Below are positions 27,401-35,666 of a stretch of DNA of 64,000 nucleotides, piece by piece. The stretch is from CAIWHR01 sp963788185 (GTDB taxonomy: Bacteria; Pseudomonadota; Gammaproteobacteria; Burkholderiales; Casimicrobiaceae): assembly GCA_963788185.1 (NCBI GenBank), contig CAWBGE010000012.1, positions 310,001 through 374,000 on the forward strand. The letters are read 5' to 3'. The notes beneath the pieces are model-generated. The model was not told the origin of the DNA and made no database searches. It was given only the letters and a program-made list of their open reading frames with translations. A program made the translations under genes and the position numbers. Positions within the stretch are counted from its first letter, which is position 1; the number at the start of each line of letters is the position of its first letter.

Positions 27401-27926
27401 GCCGGAGCAGTCGACGCTGTTTGTCGGCGCCGCCGCCACCCGGGAGAACTTCGTTCTCGCCAATCGCAACGGCCTGCTGGCAGGCGCCCGGTTTGTGCAC
27501 GTGGCGGCGCACGGTTTTCTTTCGGCGGAGGCGCCGCAGTGGTCGGCATTGGCCTTGGGCGCGGACGACGGCACCGTCGCTTATGTGACGGCGGCCGAGC
27601 TCACCACGTTCCGGCTCACCGCGGATCTGGTCGTGCTGTCGGCCTGCGAGACCGCGCTGGGAAGGGAGGTCGCCGGCGAGGCGGTGTTTGGCCTGCCGTA
27701 CGCGCTGACGGTTGCCGGCGCACGCGCCACCGTGCTGACGCTCTGGCCGGTGGCGGACGCGCAGACGGTGCTGTTCATGCGTCGCTTCTACGCGAGGCTC
27801 GCGAGAAAGATCCCGCCCGCCACCGCGCTGGCGGCGACCAAGCGCGAATTCCTGCGCCATCCGGAGTACTCGGCGCCGTTCTACTGGGCGCCCTTCGTCC
27901 TCTACGGCACCACCGGTCACGGGTAG
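24471..27926 (+). CDS. Secreted TPR-CHAT (caspase-like peptidase) protein
   Basis: 1151 aa; start at ATG 24471 with AAGGGGG just upstream. An Arg-rich N-terminus plus hydrophobic stretch (AALLVAGFALCAGVADGA) forms a probable signal peptide, so it acts in the periplasm or outside. A long helical region (~residues 170-700) contains tetratricopeptide-type repeats. The C-terminal CHAT domain has both catalytic residues in place: His1014 (HVAAHGFLS) and Cys1059 (LSACETALG), and ends FYWAPFVLYGTTG. By family CHAT domains are clan CD cysteine peptidases, several of them in bacterial immunity and cell-death systems; substrate unknown here. It is divergent from the PPKGPKGKP-repeat gene. Confidence 0.85.
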   Translation: MSKRRRSDDVPASVTQRIGACNGPRRRAGCAGAALLVAGFALCAGVADGATTWRGVAIAGNGSGQYCFFRPPDRLPVVLVIESASADGSVAGALDVAGRAILRLAGESPRRLGIVRPEGDSPAIYEGRLEFDPESGVARLSARLGDECGFDAVELSLSPATAGDDAPGLAAAATRFASVLAARELARSGHVAAAARDAAATLALDDAEHVASVRSALTWVFLAQAAIETGDVEPVPRMLADGADVLQSQLAPPHPALFYLAHIRARQRFIEGQYAESARVREQLLDWPEAAVPASHPDRLGNDIGLAAVALQMGKAEDGLARLERVLPRARSVLGDLHPVTIWGELNRAYALDLNGRPAEASRSMLTLHAQAATTYGPAHPITAQLLVFFSDFEAAAGRLHSARAAAERALAVYATALGPRNLMTIAARERVAYLYEQLSRFDDALALQRDLVRDLSALVGGEHPRTLRAMQNLAVLEGGRGHHADALRAARVVRDSFGRLYGDADPHTRWAVLTLGFAHLRAGDARTGCDLLVRLAEDTRFDAALLEVRLNALLGVAQCRIEGNSPEAALEPLRAAQAIYQQRGADDEEAMATINGMRALALLKTGDAEGARLRLEALVAQGEASRTREAPQSSGGRAMFGQQVAGRAHVAGYRDLALLYARQGRTADAIRIAELARGRDLADSLQLPPSTGGDGLPDRDRLALTRLSAALLEVDAEIALAVPASIERSRLTVRRQQIADDLALARTRNDDGRRSDESVAGLDLDAARRRFDAGTVFVGIVSVRGSRFAYIVRRDTAPLIRMLPEAPDLDRIAAVWRAVESLPDRRLAPVWRTPDGELVIALTAPAPGAVRVPVAALRRSLERALIRPLGPQLSGAHRIEFAADGVLATLPWEALELHGQPLIARYEVSYVPSLAVRDALARRPPVRHVRDLVAFGAPDYRRLAPQRAGAGPLEGLRWRPLPGAADEVVAVARGFPPEQSTLFVGAAATRENFVLANRNGLLAGARFVHVAAHGFLSAEAPQWSALALGADDGTVAYVTAAELTTFRLTADLVVLSACETALGREVAGEAVFGLPYALTVAGARATVLTLWPVADAQTVLFMRRFYARLARKIPPATALAATKREFLRHPEYSAPFYWAPFVLYGTTGHG

Positions 27927-27942
27927 GACCCGGCTCAGCCTC

Positions 27943-29958
27943 TCACCCGCGGTGACCGAAGTCCGCGAGGTGCTGGTGCGCCTCTTCGGCGGATGAATAG
28001 ATCTGCGGCGACAGCCCGTGCTGCGACAGCGCGTCGCCCAGCTTCATGCGCACGAAGTTGGAGGTCGCATAGCGCGTCACGCCCCAGTAATACTTGCCGA
28101 CCACGGTCTTCACCATGTCGGTCCACGCGTCGACGAGTTCGGGCGCGATGACGAAATTGTCGTAGTTGACGATCGCGTAGATCTTGCGGCCGATCGGCGC
28201 CAGTTGCCGCTCGACCTCGAGGCGCACGTCCTCGATCGCCTGCTTCGACTGGATCGACAGCCGCTCGAAGTTGATGAAGAAGAGGTTGTGCGGGGCGTCG
28301 TAGGTGAAGCGCTGCGGCAGCGGCAGCGCGAGCAGGCGCTCGCGCAGGTTCATCGGCGCATCGCGGAAGATCGCGGGGTCCATCAGCGCCGGCGTGCCGT
28401 TGACGATCGGCCGGAATTCCATCTGCGCCAGGATGTCGCGGTCGATGTCTACGCCGGGAGCGACTTCGGTGAGTTCCAGCCCGCCCTCGGTCAGCCGGAA
28501 CACGCAGCGCTCGGTGACGTAGAGCGCCGGCTGGCGGCGTTTCCAGGCCTGCGCGCCGGAGTAGGTGCGGTGCTCGACCATGTCGATGAACTTTTTCGCC
28601 TGCCCTTCCTCGAGAATCACCAGCTTGCCGTCGCGCGCCTCGACGCGCAGGCGTCCCGCGGTGAAGGTGCCGACGAAGACCACCGACTTCGCGGCCTGGC
28701 TGATGTTGATGAACCCGCCGGCGCCGGCCAGCCGCGGACCGAACTTCGACACGTTGAGGTTGCCCTCGCGATCGGCCTGCGCGAGGCCGAGAAACGCGAG
28801 ATCGAGGCCGCCGCCGTCGTAGAAGTCGAACTGGTAGGGCTGGTCGATGATCGCCTGCGTGTTGGTCGCGGCGCCGAAGTTCATGCCGCCGGCGGGAATC
28901 CCGCCGACCACGCCGGGCTCGGCGGTCATCGTCAGGAGGTCGATGACCTTTTCCTCGGCGGCGACGCTGGAGATGCCCTCGGGCATCCCGATGCCCAGAT
29001 TGACGATGCTGTTCGGCTTGAGCTCCAGCGCCGCGCGCCGGGCGATGATCTTGCGCTCCGACATCTCGATCGTCGGAATCGACGACGCGGGCACGCGGAT
29101 TTCGCCGGAGAACGCCGCGCTGTAGGGAACCGCAAACGTCTGCATGTGGTACTCGGGCTTTTCGGCGACGACGACGCAATCGACGAGGATGCCCGGGATC
29201 TTCACCTGCCGGGGGTTGAGCGTGTGCCGGTCGGCCAGGCGCTCGACCTGGGCGATGACGATGCCGCCGGAATTGTGCGCGGCCATCGCGATCGCGAGAC
29301 CCTCGAGCGTCAGCGCTTCGCGCTCCATCGTGATGTTGCCGTCGGGGTCGGCGGTGGTGCCGCGGACGATGCCGACGTGGATCGGGAATGCCTTGTAGAA
29401 CAGGTATTCGTCGCCGTCGAGCGGCATCAGCGTGACCAGGTCCTCGCTGGTCGCGGCGTTGATCTTGCCGCCGCCGAAGCGGGGGTCGACGAACGTGCCG
29501 AGGCCGATCCGCGTGAGGTGGCCAGGCTTGCCGGCGGCGATGTCGCGGAAGAGGTGCGCGATCACGCCCTGCGGCAGGTTGTAGGCCTCGATCTGGTTGG
29601 CGACCGCCAGCGCCTGCAGCTTGGGCACGAGTCCCCAGTGTCCACCGATCACGCGCTTGACGAGACCGGGGTGTCCCAGGTGGTTGAGGCCGCGCTCCTT
29701 GCCGTCGCCCTGGCCCGCGGCGTAGACGAGCGTCAGGTCGCGCGGGCTGCCGATGCCGTCGGGAACGTCCTTGGCGCTGGCGAGGAAGCGCTGCTCGAGC
29801 GCCACCGCGATGTTCTCGGCGAAGCCGATGCCGACGAAGCCGGTCGTGGCCACGGTGTCCCCGTCGCGGATCAGCGCGACCGCCTCCCGGGCGGTGACGA
29901 TCTTCCCGTGGTCAAAACTGTGCAATGCGTCGATGAGACGCGCGCGGTCCTGTGGCAT
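27943..29958 (-). CDS. Family I acyl-CoA:carboxylate CoA-transferase, C-terminally extended
   Basis: 671 aa, longer than the ~520-530 aa of YdiF/propionate CoA-transferases. The alpha-type half begins KIVTAREAVALIRDGDTVATTGFVG; the beta-type half carries NLGIGMPEGIS and the catalytic Glu at ~347 in MTAEPGVVGG, giving both halves in one chain. About 120 extra residues at the C-terminus (IGRKIYAIVNYDNFVI ... VGKYYWGVTRYATSNF) form an added domain seen in some proteobacterial members. It would move CoA between acetyl-CoA and another carboxylate; the acid partner is not deducible. Monocistronic, convergent with the CHAT gene (16 nt apart). Confidence 0.88.
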   Translation of the reverse strand: MPQDRARLIDALHSFDHGKIVTAREAVALIRDGDTVATTGFVGIGFAENIAVALEQRFLASAKDVPDGIGSPRDLTLVYAAGQGDGKERGLNHLGHPGLVKRVIGGHWGLVPKLQALAVANQIEAYNLPQGVIAHLFRDIAAGKPGHLTRIGLGTFVDPRFGGGKINAATSEDLVTLMPLDGDEYLFYKAFPIHVGIVRGTTADPDGNITMEREALTLEGLAIAMAAHNSGGIVIAQVERLADRHTLNPRQVKIPGILVDCVVVAEKPEYHMQTFAVPYSAAFSGEIRVPASSIPTIEMSERKIIARRAALELKPNSIVNLGIGMPEGISSVAAEEKVIDLLTMTAEPGVVGGIPAGGMNFGAATNTQAIIDQPYQFDFYDGGGLDLAFLGLAQADREGNLNVSKFGPRLAGAGGFINISQAAKSVVFVGTFTAGRLRVEARDGKLVILEEGQAKKFIDMVEHRTYSGAQAWKRRQPALYVTERCVFRLTEGGLELTEVAPGVDIDRDILAQMEFRPIVNGTPALMDPAIFRDAPMNLRERLLALPLPQRFTYDAPHNLFFINFERLSIQSKQAIEDVRLEVERQLAPIGRKIYAIVNYDNFVIAPELVDAWTDMVKTVVGKYYWGVTRYATSNFVRMKLGDALSQHGLSPQIYSSAEEAHQHLADFGHRG

Positions 29959-30356
29959 CTTCCGGCACTCCCGGCGCGCGGAATGCGCGTCGTCGCCATG
30001 GTAAATCGAGTCCCGCGGCCGTGCGCGCCAGCGAAGTGAAATACCGCTGCTGGCCGATGAGCGTCGATCGGTTGACTCGCAGATGGCGATCCGGATGCCG
30101 TCGCAGTATCGCCTGCGACGGCGATTCGAGAACGCGTGGGCCGATGTTCGGCTCAGCCGGTGTGTCGGAGGCTTTTACATACCGACGGACGCCGACATTC
30201 GACGCTTCGTACAGGTGTTTGATTGCGCACGGCAATGTCCTTCTGGCACGCGTACTGCTTGACCCCCCATGCGCCGAAGTCGGTCCCCGATTGCGGGTTG
30301 CAACGGGCGCGATCGCCCGAGTGCGCGTGAGCACCGGTGCTTGACGGAGTTCGAGC
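29959..30356. other. Intergenic stretch without recognised gene
   Basis: About 400 nt between the CoA-transferase start and the small membrane-protein ORF. It should hold the CoA-transferase promoter, but I see no convincing box, repeat or RNA. A plus-strand open frame here has no family resemblance and no good RBS. Confidence 0.4.
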
Positions 30357-30551
30357 TTGATCGAGGATTCACCCACCACCCAACTGCGGCTGCGCCGTGC
30401 GGCGTCGCCCCAGATTTCTCTTGACGCCGGCCCGCCGCAACATGAACCGCTGACGGCTGCACGCGGCATTCTGCTGGGAGCTCTCGCGGGCGCGGTGTCG
30501 CTGGGTTTGCTGATCGTCGCGGCGCGGGCGGTGTGGCGATATTTCGCCTGA
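30357..30551 (+). CDS. Hypothetical small single-pass membrane protein
   Basis: 64 aa from a TTG with GGAG 7 nt upstream. The first ~35 residues are polar; the rest is one membrane helix (ILLGALAGAVSLGLLIVAARAV) with positive residues after it. No homologue recognised. It sits alone between the CoA-transferase and the tRNA. The RBS and clean hydrophobic helix argue for a real gene, but short high-GC frames can mimic this. Confidence 0.4.
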   Translation: MIEDSPTTQLRLRRAASPQISLDAGPPQHEPLTAARGILLGALAGAVSLGLLIVAARAVWRYFA

Positions 30552-30626
30552 CGCGTTGGCGGTCGTTGCCGAGAAAGCCCCGTGCCTTCGGTCATCGGCA
30601 GTCCGTTGGACTTGCCGGAGCGGAAT

Positions 30627-30702
30627 TGGTGGCGAACCCGGGACTCGAACCCAGGACCAAAGGATTATGATTCCTCTGCTCTACCAACTGAGCTAGTTCG
30701 CC
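30627..30702 (-). tRNA. tRNA-Met (anticodon CAT)
   Basis: 76 nt including encoded CCA. On the minus strand: acceptor GGCGAAC/GTTCGCC, D-arm GCTCAGTTGGTAGAGC, anticodon stem GAGGA/TCCTT with loop ATCATAA (anticodon CAT), and T-arm CTGGGTTCGAGTCCCGG. All stems pair. The first acceptor pair is G-C and there is no initiator-type C-A mismatch, so it is elongator Met; a lysidine-modified tRNA-Ile2 cannot be excluded from the anticodon alone. Confidence 0.93.
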
Positions 30703-30712
30703 TGAACCCGTA

Positions 30713-30742
30713 ATTTTAGCCGAATCGACCGCAAGCGGTCAA
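30713..30742 (-). promoter_or_regulatory. Predicted tRNA-Met promoter
   Basis: Minus strand: TTGACC (30742-30737), 18-nt spacer, TAAAAT (30718-30713). The implied start is ~4 nt before the tRNA 5' end. The -35 lies in a GACCG/CGGTC palindrome. Confidence 0.6.
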
Positions 30743-30776
30743 AATCCGTCGGAATTCCGACTGCGCGCGACGCGAT

Positions 30777-31217
30777 TCAGCCCAGCCGCCGCCGGAGCCA
30801 GCGCATCAGTGCGCCGATGAGGGGCAGCTTCGCATACAGCTCCTCGGCCGCATCCCAGTAGTCGCGGTGGTAGATCACGCGACCGTCGGCATCGAAGCGC
30901 AGGTGCGAACTGCCGTGGATGGCCTGCCGAACGTCGGGACGATGCCTGCGGATGCGAAATTCGAAATTCCAGACCAGCAGGGCGCCGCGCGCGCCGACCA
31001 CAGTGTCGGTGACGTCAAACCGGCAGTCGTCGAGTTGGGCGAACATCCGCTCGAAGATCGCGCGGATGGCATCGACGCCCTGCACCTCGTTGAACGGGTC
31101 GCGAAAATACGCCTGCGGCGCGTAAAGGTCGGCGATGTTCGCCACGGTCGCAGGCGTCAGACCTTCGTAGAAGGCGACGACGCGGGCGACGGCATCGTCG
31201 GGGGTGGCATCGGTCAT
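30777..31217 (-). CDS. SnoaL/NTF2-like nuclear-transport-factor-fold protein
   Basis: 146 aa. A small cone-shaped fold protein of the SnoaL-like family (VVAFYEGLTPATVANIADLYAP, YFRDPFNEVQG, FEFRIRRHRP, YHRDYWDAAEELY). Members bind or isomerise hydrophobic ligands; many have no known reaction. It is the last gene of the LitR-associated operon and overlaps the SDR gene by 4 nt (ATGA). Conserved co-occurrence with CFA-like methyltransferase and FAD oxidoreductase genes suggests a role in modifying fatty acyl chains. Confidence 0.8.
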   Translation of the reverse strand: MTDATPDDAVARVVAFYEGLTPATVANIADLYAPQAYFRDPFNEVQGVDAIRAIFERMFAQLDDCRFDVTDTVVGARGALLVWNFEFRIRRHRPDVRQAIHGSSHLRFDADGRVIYHRDYWDAAEELYAKLPLIGALMRWLRRRLG

Positions 31218-32002
31218 GGTCCGGTCACCTTGCGCACCACCGCGAAATACAGCCGATAGGGGAGCATGCGCAACAGCTTGAGCTGCCGCGTGAACGCGCG
31301 CGGAAAGTGGATCTCGAAGTCCCCCGCGCGCAGCCCGGCGAGGATTTCCCGTGCGGCTTCGTCGGCGCTGATGAGATGCGGCATCCGGAACGCGTTGGTG
31401 GCGGTGAGCGGGGTGTCGACGAAGCCCGGATTGACGAGGTAGACGCCGAAGCCCTTCGGTTGCAGGTCGAGATAGAGCGTCTCGGTGAAGTTGATCAGCG
31501 CGGCCTTCGACGCGCCGTAGACGAGCGCCTTGGGCAGCCCGCGATAGCCCGCGACACTCGCGACGATGCCGATCGCGCCGTTGCCCTGCGCGATCAGGCC
31601 GGGCAGCACCGCGGCAACGGTCGCCAGGGGCCCGTTGAGGTTGGTCTCGAGCAGCGCATCGGCCTTTGCCTCGTCGAGTTCCCAGGCGCGAACTTCGCGA
31701 TGCGTGCCGGCCACCACCAGCACCAGGTCGCAGCCGCCCCACGCGGCGCGAATGCGCTTCCAGGCCGCGCCGACTTGCGCGCCCTGCGTGAAATCGAGGG
31801 GTTCGATGAGCGCGGCCGCGCCCGACTCGCCGGCCACCGCGCGCAGCTTGTCCTCCGAGCGAGCGGAAAGCGCCACCTTCGCGCCTGCGGCAAGCAGCGC
31901 CTTCGCAGTCGCCGCGCCGATGCCGTAGGAGGCGCCGATTACCCAGACACGCGCCTGGGGCCACGCTGGCAGCGGGGGATTGAGCGGCGGCAGGAGACGC
32001 AT
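31214..32002 (-). CDS. Short-chain dehydrogenase/reductase
   Basis: 262 aa. The classical SDR pattern is present: cofactor-binding GASYGIGAA near residue 23, catalytic Ser in IVASVAGYRG and Tyr/Lys in VYGASKAAL. It oxidises or reduces a hydroxyl/keto group with NAD(P)H; substrate unknown, but its operon acts on membrane fatty acids. Coupled to the SnoaL-like gene by ATGA overlap and 8 nt downstream of the DUF3833 gene. Confidence 0.87.
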   Translation of the reverse strand: MRLLPPLNPPLPAWPQARVWVIGASYGIGAATAKALLAAGAKVALSARSEDKLRAVAGESGAAALIEPLDFTQGAQVGAAWKRIRAAWGGCDLVLVVAGTHREVRAWELDEAKADALLETNLNGPLATVAAVLPGLIAQGNGAIGIVASVAGYRGLPKALVYGASKAALINFTETLYLDLQPKGFGVYLVNPGFVDTPLTATNAFRMPHLISADEAAREILAGLRAGDFEIHFPRAFTRQLKLLRMLPYRLYFAVVRKVTGP

Positions 32003-32010
32003 CGCAACTT

Positions 32011-32535
32011 TCAGCGCTTGCGAAACGAAAGCGTGACTTCGCCAACGCGGAAACCGAACTTCGACATCGTCGTCCGATTGAGCACCGTCTGCTCGTCGAT
32101 CATGATCATCCAGTCGTCCATGTCCATGTGCCAGATCCGGCCATCGACCGGCAGCGCCAGCACGTACTTGAGGTTGAACGCATTGCCGGCGCTCGTGCCG
32201 AGGCCGCTGCCGACGACGTCGCCCGCGGTGCCGACATACCGGTCGCCAGTCTTGACGAGCTTCCAGACGCGGTTTTGCTTTTCGCCGTCAGCATATTCGA
32301 AGTGCTCGTCCAGCGTGCCACTGTTGCCGTCCCAGCGCGCGTCGATGCGCACGGTGAAGCGCCTGACGACCTTGCCGGAGCGGTCCTGGAACATCCCCCA
32401 GCCGTCGATGCTGCCGTTGAAGTAGCGGGCCAGATCGAAGGCCGGCTTTTCCGTCCGGTATTCGGCAACGTCGGTGCTGGCGCAGCCGGCGAGTGCGGCG
32501 ATGGCCAGCATCGCGAACGTGGTTTTCAAGATCAT
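32011..32535 (-). CDS. DUF3833-family lipoprotein
   Basis: 174 aa. Signal peptide with lipobox (IAALAGCAS; lipid on Cys ~17), then the DUF3833 pattern (FNGSIDGWGMFQDRSGKVVRRF, HFEYADGEKQNRVW, YVLALPVDGRIWHMDMDDWM). A small lipocalin-like periplasmic lipoprotein is likely. The family recurs with CFA-like methyltransferases, hence presumed to handle lipid. Overlaps the MFS gene stop by 4 nt. Confidence 0.85.
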   Translation of the reverse strand: MILKTTFAMLAIAALAGCASTDVAEYRTEKPAFDLARYFNGSIDGWGMFQDRSGKVVRRFTVRIDARWDGNSGTLDEHFEYADGEKQNRVWKLVKTGDRYVGTAGDVVGSGLGTSAGNAFNLKYVLALPVDGRIWHMDMDDWMIMIDEQTVLNRTTMSKFGFRVGEVTLSFRKR

Positions 32536-33866
32536 CGCAAATCCTCGGGGAAGGCCGCCCGGAAGCGGTAGAGGGCGAACAGCGCGCCGAGTTTCAGCAC
32601 GCAGGGAACGATCGCGTAGACGAAGGCCAGCGCCGCCAGTCCGTGCGCACCGCTCCCGCCCGGCGAGTAGTCGAGCCACCCGAGCAGCGGCAGCGCGATG
32701 CCCGCCGCCAGCGCGAGATTGAGCTTGGTGGCCAGCGTCCACAGGCCGAAGTAGGCGCCGGTGGGGCGGGCTTTGCCGTCGCGGTCGATGACGTCGGCGA
32801 GCAGCGAGGGCGGCAGTGCGAGATCGGCGCCGAGCGCCAAGCCGGAGAGCACGCAGATCGCCGCAAACGCGGTGGTGTCGCCGGGACCGAGACCCCAGGC
32901 CCAGGCAAAGGCGATGATGGCTGCGATCATGCCGACACTCCAGGCCTGCGCCTTGCCCCAGACGGCAGACAGGCGGACCCACAGCGGCATGCCGACGCCG
33001 CCGGCGATGAAATAGAGCGCGAGGAACAGGCCCTGCCGGCTCTCCGCCTGCAGCACGTCGGCGATGAAGAACAGCACCAGCGTCGCGGGAATGGCCGCCG
33101 CGATGCCGTTGGCGAGGAACACCAGCAACAGGCGACGGAACAGCGGGTCGGCGAGTGGGGCGCCCAGACGCTTGGCCAGCGGCTCCGTGCTCGCGGCGGC
33201 GCGCCGGGGGGCGACCGGCGCGCGCAGCGTAATTGCGGCGCAGAGTAGTGTGAACAGGGCGAAGATCATCGCGAACGCCGGCAGTCCGCCGTCGCGATCG
33301 CTGTCACCGGCCAGCAGCGCCGGGACGACGCTGGCGATGATCACGCCGAAGAGCGCCAGTCCCTCGCGCACCGCCGTGATCCGGGTTCGGCCGACCGGAT
33401 CGGTCGAGAGTTCGGCACCCCAGGCGTTGTGGTTGATCATCGCCACCGAGTACGCCGCATAGACGAAGGCCAGCGCCACGCTGAGCCAGGTGAGCAGCGC
33501 GGTCTCGGAACCAGGCAACGGCATGAAGAGCGCGATCATGCCGCCGGCCAGGATCGGCGCCGAGAGCGCGACCGCGACCCGGCGCGACGGCAGCCGGTCG
33601 CTCCATACGCCCAGCAGCGGATCGACGAGGCCATCGGCGAGCCGCAGCACGAGCAGGACCGCGCCAAGCAGGGCGAGGTCGACGCCCAGCGTGCCCCCGT
33701 AGAAATTGGGCAGGTGGACGTAGAGGGGCAGCGCGGCCATCGCCAGCGGCATCGCGAACAGCCCGTACGCGGCGGTGCGCAGCAAGCCGGGTCCGCTTTC
33801 GCGCAGCGAACCAGAAGCAGCCGGCGCCGACATCGGCGAGGCGGTTGCGTCCGCGACTTCGTTCAC
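32532..33866 (-). CDS. MFS transporter, GPH (glycoside-pentoside-hexuronide)-type
   Basis: 444 aa, about 12 membrane segments. The fold resembles the GPH cation-symporter branch (LRLADGLVDPLLGVWSDR after helix 2; KLNLALAAGIALPLLG late). Substrate not identifiable; in this conserved operon it may move a lipid or lipid precursor rather than sugar. Overlaps both neighbours by 4 nt, so it is fully embedded in the operon. Confidence 0.85.
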   Translation of the reverse strand: MNEVADATASPMSAPAASGSLRESGPGLLRTAAYGLFAMPLAMAALPLYVHLPNFYGGTLGVDLALLGAVLLVLRLADGLVDPLLGVWSDRLPSRRVAVALSAPILAGGMIALFMPLPGSETALLTWLSVALAFVYAAYSVAMINHNAWGAELSTDPVGRTRITAVREGLALFGVIIASVVPALLAGDSDRDGGLPAFAMIFALFTLLCAAITLRAPVAPRRAAASTEPLAKRLGAPLADPLFRRLLLVFLANGIAAAIPATLVLFFIADVLQAESRQGLFLALYFIAGGVGMPLWVRLSAVWGKAQAWSVGMIAAIIAFAWAWGLGPGDTTAFAAICVLSGLALGADLALPPSLLADVIDRDGKARPTGAYFGLWTLATKLNLALAAGIALPLLGWLDYSPGGSGAHGLAALAFVYAIVPCVLKLGALFALYRFRAAFPEDLR

Positions 33867-34408
33867 GGCTCGTTCAGCAGCTTGCGGCGGAAATCGCGCC
33901 GCGACGTGCGCGGGTCGAGCCAGATGCCGAAGAAAGCGCGCGCAAACTCTGCGTCGACGATGTCGCCGATCGGCCGGCCGTTGTGGAAATAGCGAACCGT
34001 CGCCGGCGGCAGGTGGACCCCGGTGATGCGGTCGCCCTTGCGCACGTCGGGGAAGATTCCGCGCATGAGTTCTCCCCAGCGCGCGCGTTGGGTGGCGCTG
34101 CCGAGTCCGAGCTGTGCAATCTCGTCGACGCTGCGCTCGGCGATCCGCGCGCCGTCGAGCGCGCGATGGTAATGGAGGTCGAGCGCGAACGGCCGCTCGA
34201 GCGACCAGCCCCGCGTGCTGCTCCAGTACCAGCCGTCGTAGACGGAAAATCCCAGGAATGTCAGCACCCCGCCACCCTGGGGCTGCAGATTGGGCGCCAG
34301 TGCCGCCACCGCCGAGGGCAGCGGCGGCGGTCCGGTCATCGCGTGGGCGACCGGGATCACGGCGACCATTAGCGTGAAGGCGGCGGCAGCGAGCGCTTGA
34401 CGCAGCAT
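33863..34408 (-). CDS. Chalcone-isomerase-like secreted protein
   Basis: 181 aa from ATG 34408, which leaves 1 nt to the upstream gene; an earlier ATG at 34441 would overlap it by 32 nt. A signal peptide (MLRQALAAAAFTLMVAVIPVAHA) is followed by the chalcone-isomerase-like pattern (LTFLGFSVYDGWYW, LDLHYHRALDGARIAERS, VRYFHNGRPIGDI). Bacterial members bind fatty acids and do not make flavonoids. It is periplasmic by prediction and part of the fatty-acid-modifying operon. Confidence 0.82.
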   Translation of the reverse strand: MLRQALAAAAFTLMVAVIPVAHAMTGPPPLPSAVAALAPNLQPQGGGVLTFLGFSVYDGWYWSSTRGWSLERPFALDLHYHRALDGARIAERSVDEIAQLGLGSATQRARWGELMRGIFPDVRKGDRITGVHLPPATVRYFHNGRPIGDIVDAEFARAFFGIWLDPRTSRRDFRRKLLNEP

Positions 34409-34409
34409 C

Positions 34410-35666
34410 TCAGCGGGCGACCAGCGTGTAGTGCGAGACATCGGTCGAGCCGCTGTCGAAGCCCGCCGCGCAGTAGGCGAGGTAGAACCGCCAGCAGCGG
34501 ATGAAGCGCTCCGGAAAGCCTTGCGCCCGGATCCCTGCGACGTCGCGATCGAACGCGGCCAGCCAGCGCTTCAGCGTCTCGGCGTAGTCGCGGCCGAAGT
34601 CGCGGACGCTGGCGATCGCGAACCCGGCGCGGCTCGCTTCCTGGCGGAAACGGGAAGGCGAGGCGAGCATGCCGCCGGGGAAGACGTATTGCTGGATGAA
34701 GTCGGACTGGGCGCGGTAGCGCTCGAAGCGCGCATCGGCGATGGTGATGGTCTGGATGCAGGCGCGGCCGCCGGGCTTGAGTACGCGCCGGACGGTGTCG
34801 AAGTAGGTGGGCCACCACTTCTCGCCGACCGCCTCGAACATCTCGATCGACGCGACGCCGTCGTAGCGTCCCGTCTCGTCGCGGTAGTCGCGCAGGTGGA
34901 ACTGCACGCGCTCCCGCAGCCCCGCGCGCGCGATGCGTTCGCGTGCGTACGCGGTTTGCGCATCGGACAGCGACAGACCCGTGACGCGATAGCCCGCGCG
35001 TCCGGCGACCTCGGCGAAGCCGCCCCACCCGCAGCCGATCTCGAGGATGTGCGCGCCCGGCGGCAGCGCGAGCTCGTCGAGGATGCGCTGGTACTTGGCG
35101 GTCTGTGCCGTCGCCGTCGACTGCGCGTAATCGCCGTCGAACAGCGCCGACGAATACGTCATCGTCTCGTCGAGCCACCGCCGGTAGAAGTCGTTGCCGA
35201 GGTCATAGTGGGCAACGATGTTCTTCCGCGCCTGTCGTCGCGTGTTGGCACGCGTCCAGTGCTTCAGGCGGAAGACGAGCTGCTGCCACCAGCGGCCGTA
35301 GAACGCGAGCTCGAGCGCCGCGTGATTGCGTGCGAGCACGGTCAGGAGCGCGGTGAGGTCGGGTGTATCCCAGCGGCCTTCCATGTAGGCCTCGGCGAAG
35401 GCGACGTCGCCGCCGGTGAGGATCCCGCGGGCAAGGCTCCAGTCGCGAAAGATGAACTCGCCGCGTCCCGCCGCGTCATTGCCGGGGCCGAAGTGATGGG
35501 TGGTGCCCGCCGGCGTATGCACGACGAGCTCGCCCTGGTCGAGGCGGCGCAGCAATGCGAACAACAGCCGCGCTGGCGCGGGTGCGCCTTGCGGAAGGAT
35601 CCCCGGGGATGCCAGGAGGCTGGGGGCGGACAGCGGCGAGCGGGCAGTGGTGTCGATGCTGGTCAT
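34410..35666 (-). CDS. Cyclopropane-fatty-acyl-phospholipid synthase-like SAM methyltransferase
   Basis: 418 aa. The N-terminal lipid-binding domain is followed by the SAM domain with ILEIGCGWGGFAE and the CFA-type segments HYDLGNDFYRRWLD, MTYSSALF and PGGRACIQTI. It should transfer methyl/methylene from SAM to a double bond of phospholipid acyl chains. Whether it makes cyclopropane, methyl-branched or furan-fatty-acid precursors cannot be told from sequence; the linked FAD oxidoreductase suggests further oxidation of the product. Overlaps the DUF1365 gene by 4 nt. Confidence 0.9.
   Translation of the reverse strand: MTSIDTTARSPLSAPSLLASPGILPQGAPAPARLLFALLRRLDQGELVVHTPAGTTHHFGPGNDAAGRGEFIFRDWSLARGILTGGDVAFAEAYMEGRWDTPDLTALLTVLARNHAALELAFYGRWWQQLVFRLKHWTRANTRRQARKNIVAHYDLGNDFYRRWLDETMTYSSALFDGDYAQSTATAQTAKYQRILDELALPPGAHILEIGCGWGGFAEVAGRAGYRVTGLSLSDAQTAYARERIARAGLRERVQFHLRDYRDETGRYDGVASIEMFEAVGEKWWPTYFDTVRRVLKPGGRACIQTITIADARFERYRAQSDFIQQYVFPGGMLASPSRFRQEASRAGFAIASVRDFGRDYAETLKRWLAAFDRDVAGIRAQGFPERFIRCWRFYLAYCAAGFDSGSTDVSHYTLVAR

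Noticed and set aside
30727..30740. GACCG-CAAG-CGGTC as a terminator for the SnoaL-like gene or tRNA
   Set aside because: No U-run follows on either strand, and the element overlaps the predicted -35 of the tRNA promoter.
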